Below are positions 1 through 7,765 of a DNA stretch of 64,000 bases, piece after piece. Source of the stretch: Tuberibacillus calidus DSM 17572 (GTDB taxonomy: Bacteria > Bacillota > Bacilli > Bacillales > Sporolactobacillaceae). Numbering within the stretch: the stretch's first letter is position 1; each line of letters starts with the position of its first letter. Where the stretch lies: NCBI RefSeq assembly GCF_000430685.1, contig NZ_AUMM01000011.1:20735-84734 (forward strand), given 5' to 3'. The translations under genes and the position numbers were made by a program. The notes beneath the pieces were generated by a model. That model had not been told where the DNA came from. It did no database searches and saw nothing but the letters and a program-made list of their open reading frames with translations.

Positions 1-131
1 AAGCAAACATTCCATCCTGAATTGGGCAATTTATATATTACCGAAATCCATAAAACCATTCATCAAGCGGAGCTTTCTTTTCATTTTTTATCTAACATGA
101 TCGGAAGGATTTACTGCAGCTAGCACGACGA

Positions 132-161
132 TTGGCATTGATTGATCATAGATTGTATAAT
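132..161 (+). promoter_or_regulatory. Probable sigma-A promoter of zwf
   Basis: TTGGCA at 132-137 and TATAAT at 156-161 are separated by 18 bases and lie about 75 bases upstream of the zwf start. The -10 is a perfect match and the -35 has one mismatch. Only sequence match supports it. Confidence 0.5.
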
Positions 162-235
162 TAGAAATTGGGTTTTCAAAATCCGCGCATAATAACCTTA
201 TAAACCTTTAATTTGAATAAAGCGAGGAAAAAACT

Positions 236-1717
236 GTGGTGAAAGAACAAACGCAACCAACATTAATTGTCTTATTTGGAGCTTCTGGAGATTTGGCAGA
301 GCGAAAACTTTACCCTGCCTTATATGAAATATATAAAAAAAATGGGAATAAACCGTTTGTCGTGATCGGTTGCGCCCGCAGACCCTGGGACCATGATCAG
401 TTTCGTGCCTTTGTTGAATCTTCTTTAAGGGAGACCCTCGACACCGAATCGAAGGGCTTTTTGCAAAGATTCTTCTATTACCCATTAGATGTCAATCATA
501 CCGACGCCTATCATGAGTTGCGTGATTTGGTCGAACAATTGGACCGCGATTATCACCTCAAAGGCAACCGACTGTTTTATCTTGCATTAGCCCCGGAATA
601 TTTCAGCACCGTCACCTTGAACCTAAAAGAAGCCCATTTAACCGAAACGAATGGCTGGAAACGGCTTATCATCGAAAAACCGTTTGGTAAAGATTTAACC
701 TCAGCTAAGGCATTGAATGATGACATCTGCAAGGTGTTCATGGAAGACGAAATTTATCGGATCGATCATTATCTTGGAAAAGAGATGGTGCAAAACATTC
801 AAGTCATTCGTTTTGCCAATCCCATTTTTGAATCCATCTGGAACAACCGGTACATAGCCAACATCCAAATTACAGCCAGCGAGACGATCGGCGTCGGTGA
901 ACGGGCCGGTTATTATGACCGGACTGGTGCCTTATTAGATATGGTGCAAAACCACATTTTGCAAATGGTGGCCTTAACCGCCATGGAGCCACCGAGCCGT
1001 TTAGAAACCGAAGATATACGGGATGAAAAAGTGAAGGTGCTCCGCTCGATTCGTCCCGTCACGGCTGAATGCGTGGCTGATCAAATCGTACGAGGCCAAT
1101 ATACACGCGGCTTATTGGCAAATAGCGAAAGAGCCATTGCTTATCGAGAGGAAGACGGGATCGCTCATAACTCGGATACAGAGACATTTATTGCCGCAAA
1201 ACTTTACATCGATAATTTCCGATGGTCCGGCGTTCCGTTTTATATACGCACAGGCAAACGGTTAAAAACGAAATCCACACAAATCATTGTCCAGTTTAAA
1301 AACGCGCCGTTAAATCCATATCTTCGGACCTTTAATGGTGAAGAGCCCAATTTACTTGCCATCCATGTGCAACCCGATGAAGGCCTCACCCTTAAACTCA
1401 ACGCGAAAAGGTTTACTGAAAAATGGGATACGATGCCCATTACCCTTGACTTTTGCAACAATTGTTCGAAAGAAGACTACGGTTCCGACGCCTATGAACG
1501 ATTGATTAACGATTGCATGCATGGCGACTCCACGAATTTTACGAGATGGGATGAAGTTGCCCTTTCTTGGGAATATGTAGACGGCATTATTCGCGCATGG
1601 AGGGAAAAACCGATCCCCCTCAATTTTTACGAAGCCGGTTCAATGGGACCTTATGAAAGCGACCAATTGCTAAAGAAAGACGGCTGCGAGTGGTGGCCGC
1701 TCATGAAATTGAGTTAA
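236..1717 (+). CDS. zwf: Glucose-6-phosphate 1-dehydrogenase
   Basis: Oxidises glucose 6-phosphate to 6-phosphogluconolactone with NADP+, the entry step of the oxidative pentose phosphate pathway in the cytoplasm. The 493-residue length is normal for the family. The N-terminal Rossmann motif GASGDLAERKLYPALY and the active-site signature RIDHYLGKEMVQN (around residue 177) are both intact. The start is GTG after an AGCGAGGA ribosome site; the next codon is also GTG, so the start is uncertain by one residue. It is a single-gene unit with its own promoter, and a hairpin follows the stop. No gnd or pgl gene lies beside it, and transketolase is 44 kb away in this window. Confidence 0.96.
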   Translation: MVKEQTQPTLIVLFGASGDLAERKLYPALYEIYKKNGNKPFVVIGCARRPWDHDQFRAFVESSLRETLDTESKGFLQRFFYYPLDVNHTDAYHELRDLVEQLDRDYHLKGNRLFYLALAPEYFSTVTLNLKEAHLTETNGWKRLIIEKPFGKDLTSAKALNDDICKVFMEDEIYRIDHYLGKEMVQNIQVIRFANPIFESIWNNRYIANIQITASETIGVGERAGYYDRTGALLDMVQNHILQMVALTAMEPPSRLETEDIRDEKVKVLRSIRPVTAECVADQIVRGQYTRGLLANSERAIAYREEDGIAHNSDTETFIAAKLYIDNFRWSGVPFYIRTGKRLKTKSTQIIVQFKNAPLNPYLRTFNGEEPNLLAIHVQPDEGLTLKLNAKRFTEKWDTMPITLDFCNNCSKEDYGSDAYERLINDCMHGDSTNFTRWDEVALSWEYVDGIIRAWREKPIPLNFYEAGSMGPYESDQLLKKDGCEWWPLMKLS

Positions 1718-1745
1718 AGAATACCCCCTCTGCTAAAGAACACTT

Positions 1746-1784
1746 GGCTCTGCTTAGCCTAATTAGGCGCTGGCAGAGCCTTTG
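1746..1784 (+). terminator. Hairpin after zwf, member of a dispersed repeat
   Basis: GGCTCTGC at 1746-1753 pairs with GCAGAGCC at 1773-1780, and an inner TAGCC/GGC(G) pairing extends the stem. A short T-rich run follows. It probably ends zwf transcription. The same CAGAGCCTTT arm recurs near 15.1 kb, 61.5 kb and 63.6 kb, so it belongs to an intergenic repeat family. Confidence 0.6.
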
Positions 1785-1825
1785 TTGTCCTTGAGGTCCT
1801 AAAGAATGATAACTTTCTCAATCAG

Positions 1826-1867
1826 TATAAAAAAGAATAGCTAAAAGAGGCACCCCCTTAGCTATTC
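1826..1867 (-). terminator. Terminator of the MFS gene
   Basis: Perfect 10-bp stem, GAATAGCTAA at 1835-1844 with TTAGCTATTC at 1858-1867. On the minus strand it is followed by a run of T (TTCTTTTTT), as expected for intrinsic termination of the MFS gene that ends at 1883. Confidence 0.8.
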
Positions 1868-1882
1868 CTTCCCCATCTTTTC

Positions 1883-3118
1883 TTACTGTAAGACAAGCGG
1901 GCTGTTACCCGATTTCCCCTTCCCTCCCTTACGCTTTGGCTGAATGCCAAAAAAGACTACGATGACCGCAAAAAGGGCAAACAGCGTGGCCACACTGAAC
2001 ATGAGAAAGACGGAGCCTTTCATCATCCACGCAAAAAGCGGCGGACCTACGGCGACGCCAATATACCTCATACTGGAGTACAAACAAGTAATGGTTCCGC
2101 GGTTTTCTTTGGCAATGCCTTCAGTAATTAAGGCATCAAGGCATGGTAAAGCGACACCGATGCCAGTAGCACCCAAAAATAAATAAAAGAGAAAAAGGCG
2201 GATATTAGGTTCAAATGCCAGTAAGAATAGGGAAAGCGTCAAAAGCGCCATGCCGGAAAACGTCAGCCATTTCATTAAACGGCGGTCTTGGCCGATTTTT
2301 TTCCCTGTAATCAGGCTGGCTGCGGATAATGCAAATAATGGTATCGCAATCACGAAACCCTTTCGCACGCCATCAATGCCATATTCATTCTCCAGCTGTT
2401 CTGAGAAATAAAAAAGCGTTCCAAAAAGGATCAACATGATCATGCCACCCGTCAAAAATACCGAAAGCAGCCATTTGCCTTTTTCTTTAATGACTTGTAA
2501 TGTGTCATGGATAAAAGCTCTAACCGGTATGGGCTCTTCTTCCGTCATGGGCACTTCGACGGATAACCCTACCATCACGATGGAAATGAGGCAAAGCAGC
2601 GGAATGGCTAAAAATGGCGCATACCAGACGATGACCGCAAGTGCGCTTCCAAGAATTGGGCTGAGCACCTTTCCTAAGGTGTTTGACGTTTCTAAAATAC
2701 CCAAGGCATTGCTTACTTTTTGCTCGTTGTTGAACATATCACCGACAAGCGGGATGACGACAGGAAACGCCCCGGAAGCCCCAATCCCTTGCAATAGTCG
2801 GCCGACTAATATTAGGACATAAGAATCCCGAAAAAACATCGCTGCTAGGCCGGAGATGAGTCCACCGACCCCTGCGATGATGAGACTGGGTATGATCACT
2901 TTCTTTCGTCCGATCCGATCAGATAGATAACCGGCGATCGGAATAAAAAAAATAGCGACAACAGAAAACACCGTAATAATGAGACTGGACTGAAAAGGGC
3001 TGATATTTAAGACGTGTTCAATCGTTGTTAACACAGGGATTAACATGGAATTGCCGAGCGTCATAATTAAAGGAATCGATGCTAAAGAGAGAAGCGCCAT
3101 CGTTTTCTTTTCTTCCAT
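1883..3118 (-). CDS. MFS transporter, drug-efflux type
   Basis: A 411-residue integral membrane protein with about 12 hydrophobic segments. The DRIGRKK motif in the loop between helices 2 and 3 and the VGRLLQGIGASG segment in helix 4 are the usual MFS signatures, and the overall look is a proton-coupled DHA-type exporter. The substrate cannot be told from sequence. The ATG at 3118 is chosen because GGAGGA lies eight bases upstream. A TTG five codons earlier overlaps that ribosome site and is unlikely. No regulator gene is adjacent, and it is transcribed alone with its own terminator. Confidence 0.85.
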   Translation of the reverse strand: MEEKKTMALLSLASIPLIMTLGNSMLIPVLTTIEHVLNISPFQSSLIITVFSVVAIFFIPIAGYLSDRIGRKKVIIPSLIIAGVGGLISGLAAMFFRDSYVLILVGRLLQGIGASGAFPVVIPLVGDMFNNEQKVSNALGILETSNTLGKVLSPILGSALAVIVWYAPFLAIPLLCLISIVMVGLSVEVPMTEEEPIPVRAFIHDTLQVIKEKGKWLLSVFLTGGMIMLILFGTLFYFSEQLENEYGIDGVRKGFVIAIPLFALSAASLITGKKIGQDRRLMKWLTFSGMALLTLSLFLLAFEPNIRLFLFYLFLGATGIGVALPCLDALITEGIAKENRGTITCLYSSMRYIGVAVGPPLFAWMMKGSVFLMFSVATLFALFAVIVVFFGIQPKRKGGKGKSGNSPLVLQ

Positions 3119-3276
3119 TACATCTTCCTCCAACAGGCAAGACGTTTACATTTAGTTTTTAATCGATAGCGTTCGTTTATACGGGGCTAGAGATTGATGT
3201 TTTTACCATTTCTCCCAAAAAGTCATTGTTTGTTTTTCCGTTAAAAATTCAAAAATAAAAGGAGAGGAGGTGCGGC

Positions 3277-3567
3277 ATGGGACAATCAGACCAATTGCAA
3301 TCGAAAAAAAAGCTAAAGCCGCTTCAAGAGACGCAGCAATTTTTGCAAGCGGCCCTCAAATCGGTCGTGCAAGCTCAAGCAATGGAAAACCAAATGGCGG
3401 TCAAGCAGACAGAAGAAAATATACAAAAGGCGCAACAAACCCTCTTATTAGCCCTTGAAAATGTCAAAAATCAAGAGGAACAAAAGTATGTGGAACATGC
3501 CCAGCAGCAGCTCATCGGAGCACAACAAAAATTGGAGCAAGCCAATCATATTGATGACCATCTATAA
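3277..3567 (+). CDS. Small glutamine-rich helical protein
   Basis: A 96-residue soluble protein preceded by a strong GGAGAGGAGG ribosome site. It is rich in Gln, Ala, Lys and Glu and almost free of Pro and Gly. The long helix predicted from residue 15 to 90 has heptad-like spacing of Ala/Leu, which suggests a helical bundle or coiled coil. It resembles in composition and length the gene at 39971, which may be a distant paralogue. I do not recognise a named family. Proteins of this type in spore formers are sometimes spore-associated, but nothing here shows that. Confidence 0.7.
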   Translation: MGQSDQLQSKKKLKPLQETQQFLQAALKSVVQAQAMENQMAVKQTEENIQKAQQTLLLALENVKNQEEQKYVEHAQQQLIGAQQKLEQANHIDDHL

Positions 3568-3695
3568 ATGAGGCTGACTCATAAGGAGTCTGACGCCCAC
3601 CGCGAATCCGTATATATAGCGGCTATTGATTTCACGACCACGCTATATATTGTTTTGGTGGTGTCTGGCTCCGGACCATTGAGTCAGCCTTCATT
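3568..3695. repeat. Long imperfect hairpin with TGACTCA arms
   Basis: The outer arms GAGGCTGACTCA and TGAGTCAGCC lie about 125 bases apart, and inner blocks (GTCTGACGCCCACC with GGTGGTGTCTGG, and TATATAGCG with CGCTATATA) pair as well. It sits between the convergent small Gln-rich gene and dat, so it may act as a two-way terminator. A hairpin with near-identical TTGACTCA/TGAGTCAA arms follows trpS at 33438. Confidence 0.7.
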
Positions 3696-3750
3696 CAATT
3701 TCTTTTATTTACATAAAACGCACAACATCTAATCGGTGATGCTATGCGGT

Positions 3751-4584
3751 TTAGGATATGTGGCGCTCAAAAGCGTTTTGTAAGCTTCTCGTCCATTCGC
3801 CGACTTCACCATTCCCTACCGGTTCTCCATCTATCGAAACGACCGGCATCACTTCCTGGGTCGTACTGGTAATGATCACTTCGTCCGCATTTAAGAGATC
3901 GGCAATTTTAAACGCTTCTTCTTTTACCGGCATTTCTAAGTCAGCCATGAGACGCATGACAAAACGGCGGGTAATACCATTTAATATAAGATGGTTAGCC
4001 GGATGCGTTAACCAAGCGCCATCTTTTTTAATAAAGACGTTGGATGAACTCCCCTCTGTCACGATATCTCCGCGATGAAAAAGCGCTTCTCCGCAATCAT
4101 TGTCTAACGCTTCTTGCTTCGCCAAAACGTTTCCTAATAAATTCAAGCTCTTTATATCACAACGCAACCAGCGAATATCATTCGTTAAATGCGCGCCGAT
4201 CCCTTCTGCGAGGCTTTTTGTCGGACGTGGCATTTCGCGCGTATACGCCGTCACGACGCTTTTTGCCTCAGATGGAAAAGCATGGCTGCGCAACGCGTTG
4301 CCGCGCGTCACTTGAAGATAGATGATGCCATCAGTCACAGGATCTTTATCGAGGAGTTGTTGCAAAAGATGTTTGAAATCCTCCATCGGATAGGGCAATG
4401 CCAAGCGGATTTCATTTAGGCTCCGCTCAAGGCGCTCTAAATGTTCGTCCAGCTGAAACGGTTTTCCGTGATAGACGCGTATGACTTCATAAACACCGTC
4501 ACCAAATTGATAACCGCGATCTTCAATATCGATTTGAACCTCTTCTCTTTTTACAATGCGATCATTCCATAAAATCAATGTCAT
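3751..4584 (-). CDS. dat: D-amino-acid (D-alanine) aminotransferase
   Basis: PLP enzyme of fold type IV that interconverts D-alanine and 2-oxoglutarate with pyruvate and D-glutamate, supplying D-amino acids for the cell wall. The 277-residue length and the N-terminal DRGYQFGDGVYEVIRVYHG block are typical of Bacillus Dat. The catalytic lysine is in IKSLNLLGNVLAKQEA near residue 146, and the phosphate-binding SSTQEV-like segment (ITSTTQEV) is near residue 240. Start ATG at 4584 follows GAGGGGG. It is a lone minus-strand gene. Branched-chain aminotransferase is the nearest alternative, but length and motif spacing favour Dat. Confidence 0.92.
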   Translation of the reverse strand: MTLILWNDRIVKREEVQIDIEDRGYQFGDGVYEVIRVYHGKPFQLDEHLERLERSLNEIRLALPYPMEDFKHLLQQLLDKDPVTDGIIYLQVTRGNALRSHAFPSEAKSVVTAYTREMPRPTKSLAEGIGAHLTNDIRWLRCDIKSLNLLGNVLAKQEALDNDCGEALFHRGDIVTEGSSSNVFIKKDGAWLTHPANHLILNGITRRFVMRLMADLEMPVKEEAFKIADLLNADEVIITSTTQEVMPVVSIDGEPVGNGEVGEWTRSLQNAFERHIS

Positions 4585-4969
4585 TCCCCCTCAGCTAGGT
4601 CGTTCCGTAAACAGGCTCGATATTTTTTACGCTCTCATTTTACCATGTTTTTTTATAAGGGGAATCACTTTTTTAAATATTAAAAGATATATGGATTAAT
4701 AGCTTGCTTGAAAGCCGTTCCTTTCGGTTGAGGTGGGTTCCAAATAAAAGGACGTGATGGGGACGGTGCAAGACTTTTCAGTTTTCGACAAATTCTCACC
4801 TAAATAGTGATAGCTTTTCACCACTTTCGTTCTTAAAAACGGATGACAAGGGGGTATTTTTTATATTATTGGTATCTATTTCCGGATTTTTTATTTACTT
4901 CTTTTATAAGTATTTCATGTATACTGAAAAAGTATTTTTATAAAAAGATTTTATTGGGGGGAGATTTCG
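4585..4969. other. Intergenic region between divergent dat and lipoprotein gene
   Basis: About 385 bases without a credible reading frame. It is AT-rich near 4870-4960. TATACT at 4920-4925 could be a -10 box for the lipoprotein gene at 4970, without a clear -35. I see no riboswitch or repeat. Confidence 0.4.
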
Positions 4970-5580
4970 ATGAAAAAAGCCTTTAAAGGGCTTTCCGCTC
5001 TTTTCATGGCACTTGTACTGGTTTTAGCCGTTACGGCATGCAGCAACAACACAGAGAAAAAAGATGAGAACAAAACGGAAACCAGTAAAAACAAAGAAGA
5101 AAAAGTGGATAAAACAGCATTGGGCGGCGACCTTAGCACGTTTGCTTACGATATTCAAGTGGCGATTTCTAATGCCGATGCACCATTTGGTACGCTAGGG
5201 TCATATGCTGAAGCAGAGGGTGACGCTTATAATGCTCAAGACGTTAAAGATGCCGCTTCCCAAGTGCAAACGCTGCTTCTGCCTTTGACAACTTAACGGT
5301 CCCGGATTCACTGAAAGATTACAAAGATAAATTGGATCAAGCCATCAGTGATTTGAAAGATGCGTTTGCCAAGCGCGCTGATGCGGCAAAAGCAAACGGC
5401 ATTGACTCCGTTAAAGATGGCGCTGCATTAGCGAAAGCAGTCGATGCAGTTTCTAAAGACAGTGCGTCCAAAACGGCCTTCGATAAATTCCAAACCGAAT
5501 ATAATGAAGTGGCTAAAGACCTTGGGTTGGAAAATATGGATTTCAGCAAGGCCCTTGAGTTGCCGTTTGCGGCTGAATAA
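4970..5580 (+). pseudogene. Lipoprotein gene interrupted by a one-base frameshift
   Basis: The first part (4970-5296) starts after a GGGGGGAG ribosome site and encodes a signal peptide ending in the lipobox VTAC, then a charged linker and part of a helical domain. Near 5264 the sense frame changes: the frame that continues to 5580 reads ANAASAFDNLTVPDSL and so on without a gap, while the original frame stops at TAA 5294-5296. Adding one base near CAAGTGCAAAC restores a 203-residue lipoprotein. No slippery heptamer is visible, so this is either a true inactivating deletion or a sequencing error. The mature protein is Ala/Asp/Lys-rich and helical. I do not recognise its family. Confidence 0.8.
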
Positions 5581-5588
5581 GGGTACAT

Positions 5589-5622
5589 AAAAACGTGCGG
5601 ACATTCCGCACGTTTTTATTTT
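5589..5622. terminator. Bidirectional terminator
   Basis: Perfect 13-bp stem (5589-5601 with 5605-5617) with a three-base loop and T/A runs on both sides. It lies between the convergent lipoprotein and SGNH hydrolase genes, and the last codons of the latter run into it. Confidence 0.9.
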
Positions 5623-6470
5623 TTCGTATATTGTGGTGCCGGACGCCCTTCCGTGACATATTCCAAAAGGCGTTTGGACATCTGAGCATAGCCTTCTTTG
5701 TTAGGATGGAAATGGTCGTCATATAGCCATTCATCAGTATGATTTTGAAAAAGGTCAGCCGTCGGTATGAATACTGTATGGGGATATTTCTCTAAAATGC
5801 GTTCGCTTGACTGATTCCATTCACTTAAAATCGCCGTAAATTGCGCATCGAGGCCCGGAAGCAAATCCTCAAAAGGGTTATAAAGACCTAGGTAGTAAAT
5901 GGTTGCTTTGGGATTCAGTTCATGAATGATCCGTAAAATTTCATTAAAATTCTGTTCAAAAACTTGCCTGCGTTTATCAAAATCCTTCTTACTTAAATGA
6001 AGAAAATTTTCCTTAATCACACCGACCAAATCATTGCCGCCAATCGTCATAAATATGAGATCCGCGCTTTTTATACTTTGTTCGACCTTTTCCTTTTTCA
6101 AAACGTTGAGTAAATCTAAAGTTGTATCACCTTTTACGCCATAGTCCTTAAAATGAACGCCAGAAGTTGTATCCGATTGTTGAAGTTGTTGCACGGTCAT
6201 GCCGGCATAACCCAAATCATTGGGATCGCCGACACCGGCTGTCAATGAATCTCCTAAACCTATGATATTTAAAGATGTGGCCATCGGCCTGAGTGATGTT
6301 TTCATAGTTTCATAGGTAATGGCTGTAGGATCTTCAGATGCCGCGGGGCGCTGTAACCAATAAAAGGTGCCGGCACCAAGCATGATGAAGGCTAGTAAGC
6401 CGATGAATAAAGAAATTCCTTTTTTACTTGCCTCTCTTTTCACGCGTCCGCGCGTATTTAAGTTAGTCAT
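5616..6470 (-). CDS. Membrane-anchored SGNH/GDSL hydrolase
   Basis: A 284-residue protein with a basic N-terminus and one membrane segment (about residues 18-38), so the catalytic domain faces outward. The SGNH blocks are in order: GLGDSLTAG with the nucleophile serine near residue 74, then a Gly-containing block, GGNDLVG near 145, and DHFHPNKEGY near 255 with the catalytic Asp and His. Likely an esterase or lipase acting on envelope lipids or acylated polymers; the substrate is unknown. Start ATG follows GGAGG. It overlaps the stop of the upstream gene by eight bases, so the two are translationally coupled. Confidence 0.88.
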   Translation of the reverse strand: MTNLNTRGRVKREASKKGISLFIGLLAFIMLGAGTFYWLQRPAASEDPTAITYETMKTSLRPMATSLNIIGLGDSLTAGVGDPNDLGYAGMTVQQLQQSDTTSGVHFKDYGVKGDTTLDLLNVLKKEKVEQSIKSADLIFMTIGGNDLVGVIKENFLHLSKKDFDKRRQVFEQNFNEILRIIHELNPKATIYYLGLYNPFEDLLPGLDAQFTAILSEWNQSSERILEKYPHTVFIPTADLFQNHTDEWLYDDHFHPNKEGYAQMSKRLLEYVTEGRPAPQYTKK

Positions 6471-6777
6471 CGTGATCCTCCAAACGAAATCTTTTCAGAT
6501 CTTCACTCTGCCCTTCTGCCAACAATACCTTTATTTGGGTTTCACCCATCAAGTCATAATGGGGATAGGGGCTTCGGCGATCAATCCATTTCGCTTTTAA
6601 GCCATACTTTTCGCCCCAACGCTTCAGTTTGTCGAGATCAGAGCACCCTGCTTTAGTCACTGTTTTATATTGAGGAAAGCGAGGGTCGTGCCAAAAATGC
6701 GTAATCAAGGCTACTTCTCCTGACGCCACTTTTTGCTTCCAAAGTGTGAGTTCCTCTCTTTTTATTCCAAAGGCCAT
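6463..6777 (-). CDS. Small conserved protein, possibly YneQ-like
   Basis: About 104 residues, beginning AFGIKREELTLWKQKV, soluble, with many Trp, His and charged residues (THFWHDPRFPQYKTVTKAGC, then DRRSPYPHYDLMGE). From memory it resembles the uncharacterised Bacillus YneQ protein, but I cannot confirm this. The function is unknown. The ATG at 6777 matches the family start best; a GTG at 6786 is also open and neither has an ideal ribosome site. It is the first gene of a two-gene unit with the SGNH hydrolase. Confidence 0.75.
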   Translation of the reverse strand: MAFGIKREELTLWKQKVASGEVALITHFWHDPRFPQYKTVTKAGCSDLDKLKRWGEKYGLKAKWIDRRSPYPHYDLMGETQIKVLLAEGQSEDLKRFRLEDHDD

Positions 6778-6852
6778 TCCTCTCACAACTCTCTAGAAAT
6801 CTTACTTTCATATTAACATATTTTGACTTCGAGATTTATTTAATAAATATGG

Positions 6853-6900
6853 AAAAACATCGAAACAACGGTCTTCTACCGTTGTTTCGATGTTTAATTT
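6853..6900. terminator. Terminator after the fbpB-like gene
   Basis: Perfect 18-bp stem, 6855-6872 with 6878-6895, and a five-base loop. On the minus strand it ends in a T run, so it terminates the fbpB-like gene, whose stop codon lies in the stem. Confidence 0.9.
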
Positions 6901-7016
6901 TTATTTGTATGCTTTTTCTCGATTTTAGCATCAATCTTTTCAAGCGCAAGATGATCTTTTAAAATTTCTGACTTATTTTTTGTCATTAATTCTTTAAAGG
7001 AAAGGCGCTTTCGCAT
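6894..7016 (-). CDS. FbpB-like small basic protein
   Basis: A 40-residue basic peptide: MRKRLSFKELMTKNKSEILK, then a second half ending in HTNKN. The RKRLSFKELV-type start and the KKxxLLxD pattern match the Fur-regulated basic protein B family of Bacillus, which helps the FsrA small RNA repress iron-rich enzymes when iron is scarce. An AGAGGTG ribosome site lies seven bases before the ATG, and a strong terminator follows. A TATAAT-like -10 and a 13-bp palindrome lie upstream. The iron-sparing role is known for the family. Here it is inferred from similarity, and Fur control is only suggested by the palindrome. Aconitase, a classic target of this system, is in the same window. Confidence 0.75.
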   Translation of the reverse strand: MRKRLSFKELMTKNKSEILKDHLALEKIDAKIEKKHTNKN

Positions 7017-7040
7017 GTCAATCACCTCTTTCCAAATATT

Positions 7041-7083
7041 ATTATACATGACATTATTAACGACTTTTCATGTAATTATTACA
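7041..7083 (-). promoter_or_regulatory. -10 box and Fur-like palindrome of the fbpB-like gene
   Basis: TATAAT (minus strand, 7041-7046) lies 25 bases before the start codon. The perfect palindrome TGTAATAATTACA (7071-7083) is centred about 60 bases upstream. It keeps the AT core of the 7-1-7 Fur box but lacks its TGA/TCA ends, so Fur binding is a guess. Confidence 0.35.
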
Positions 7084-7109
7084 AAAGTATGAATTTTATT
7101 CGATTATCG

Positions 7110-7664
7110 TCATCTTTTCAAACGCCATTCGCTCCGCAAGAGACGATAAACGTTGACGTCTACCCAAGTGTCTCCCCACCGCTCCCATTGCTTGAGACAG
7201 CCCTCGAATGTGAAAGGACTTTTTTCCATTAATGCATTCGCTGCCTTATTTAGCGTGGCGATTTTAGCGGTGAGTCGGTTGAGCTTAAGCGTCGCAAATC
7301 CGAAATCAACGAGTTGCCTCATGCCTTCTTCGGCAAGACCGCGGTGACGAAACGGTTTCATTAATTCACCGCCAATCTCCGCTTTTTTATGGACGTAATC
7401 AATGCTATGAAAGCCGCATGATCCGATAAAACGCCTGTCCTCACGTAACTCAACGGCCCAGCGAATTTGCGGTATGCCTGGATAATAAACGGAATAGATT
7501 TGAATAAAATCGATGGCTTCACGCCAATCTTTCAGTATTTCCCCGCCGTCAAAACGCATTGTCTCCGGATCAGAGAATAATTGGTAGACACTCGCCACGT
7601 CTGTATACTGAAAAGGGCGAAACAACAGGTGTTCCGATTGCATCACCGGAAACGGTATGTGCAT
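7110..7664 (-). CDS. GNAT N-acetyltransferase, RimJ/RimL type
   Basis: A 184-residue acetyltransferase. The acetyl-CoA pyrophosphate loop is PFRHRGLAEEGMR near residue 112, and the downstream LKLNRLTAKIATLNKAANAL block is typical of RimJ/RimL-like proteins. These acetylate protein N-termini, ribosomal proteins or small amines; the substrate here cannot be told. Three ATG codons in a row follow a GGGGGG ribosome site, and the third (7664) has the best spacing. It is transcribed alone, separated from the upstream TPP-enzyme operon by a terminator. Confidence 0.85.
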   Translation of the reverse strand: MHIPFPVMQSEHLLFRPFQYTDVASVYQLFSDPETMRFDGGEILKDWREAIDFIQIYSVYYPGIPQIRWAVELREDRRFIGSCGFHSIDYVHKKAEIGGELMKPFRHRGLAEEGMRQLVDFGFATLKLNRLTAKIATLNKAANALMEKSPFTFEGCLKQWERWGDTWVDVNVYRLLRSEWRLKR

Positions 7665-7701
7665 CATCATCCCCCCATCTAATATCAGAATATTTTATTG
7701 A

Positions 7702-7744
7702 TAAAAAAACGGAACCCTTTCCCAAAAGAATGGGAAAGGATTCC
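7702..7744 (-). terminator. Terminator of the aminotransferase/TPP-enzyme operon
   Basis: Stem GGAACCCTTTCCCA (7711-7724) with TGGGAAAGGATTCC (7731-7744) and, on the minus strand, a terminal run of seven T. Confidence 0.9.
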
Positions 7745-7765
7745 AATGGCCAATTTCAAAACCTT

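Noticed and set aside
198..485. Minus-strand frame of 95 codons over the start of zwf
   Set aside because: It lies antisense to a clear zwf gene, has no ribosome site and no family pattern.
5294..5332. Programmed frameshift or recoding in the lipoprotein gene
   Set aside because: There is no slippery heptamer or downstream pseudoknot, and the stop is TAA, so it is not a Sec codon.
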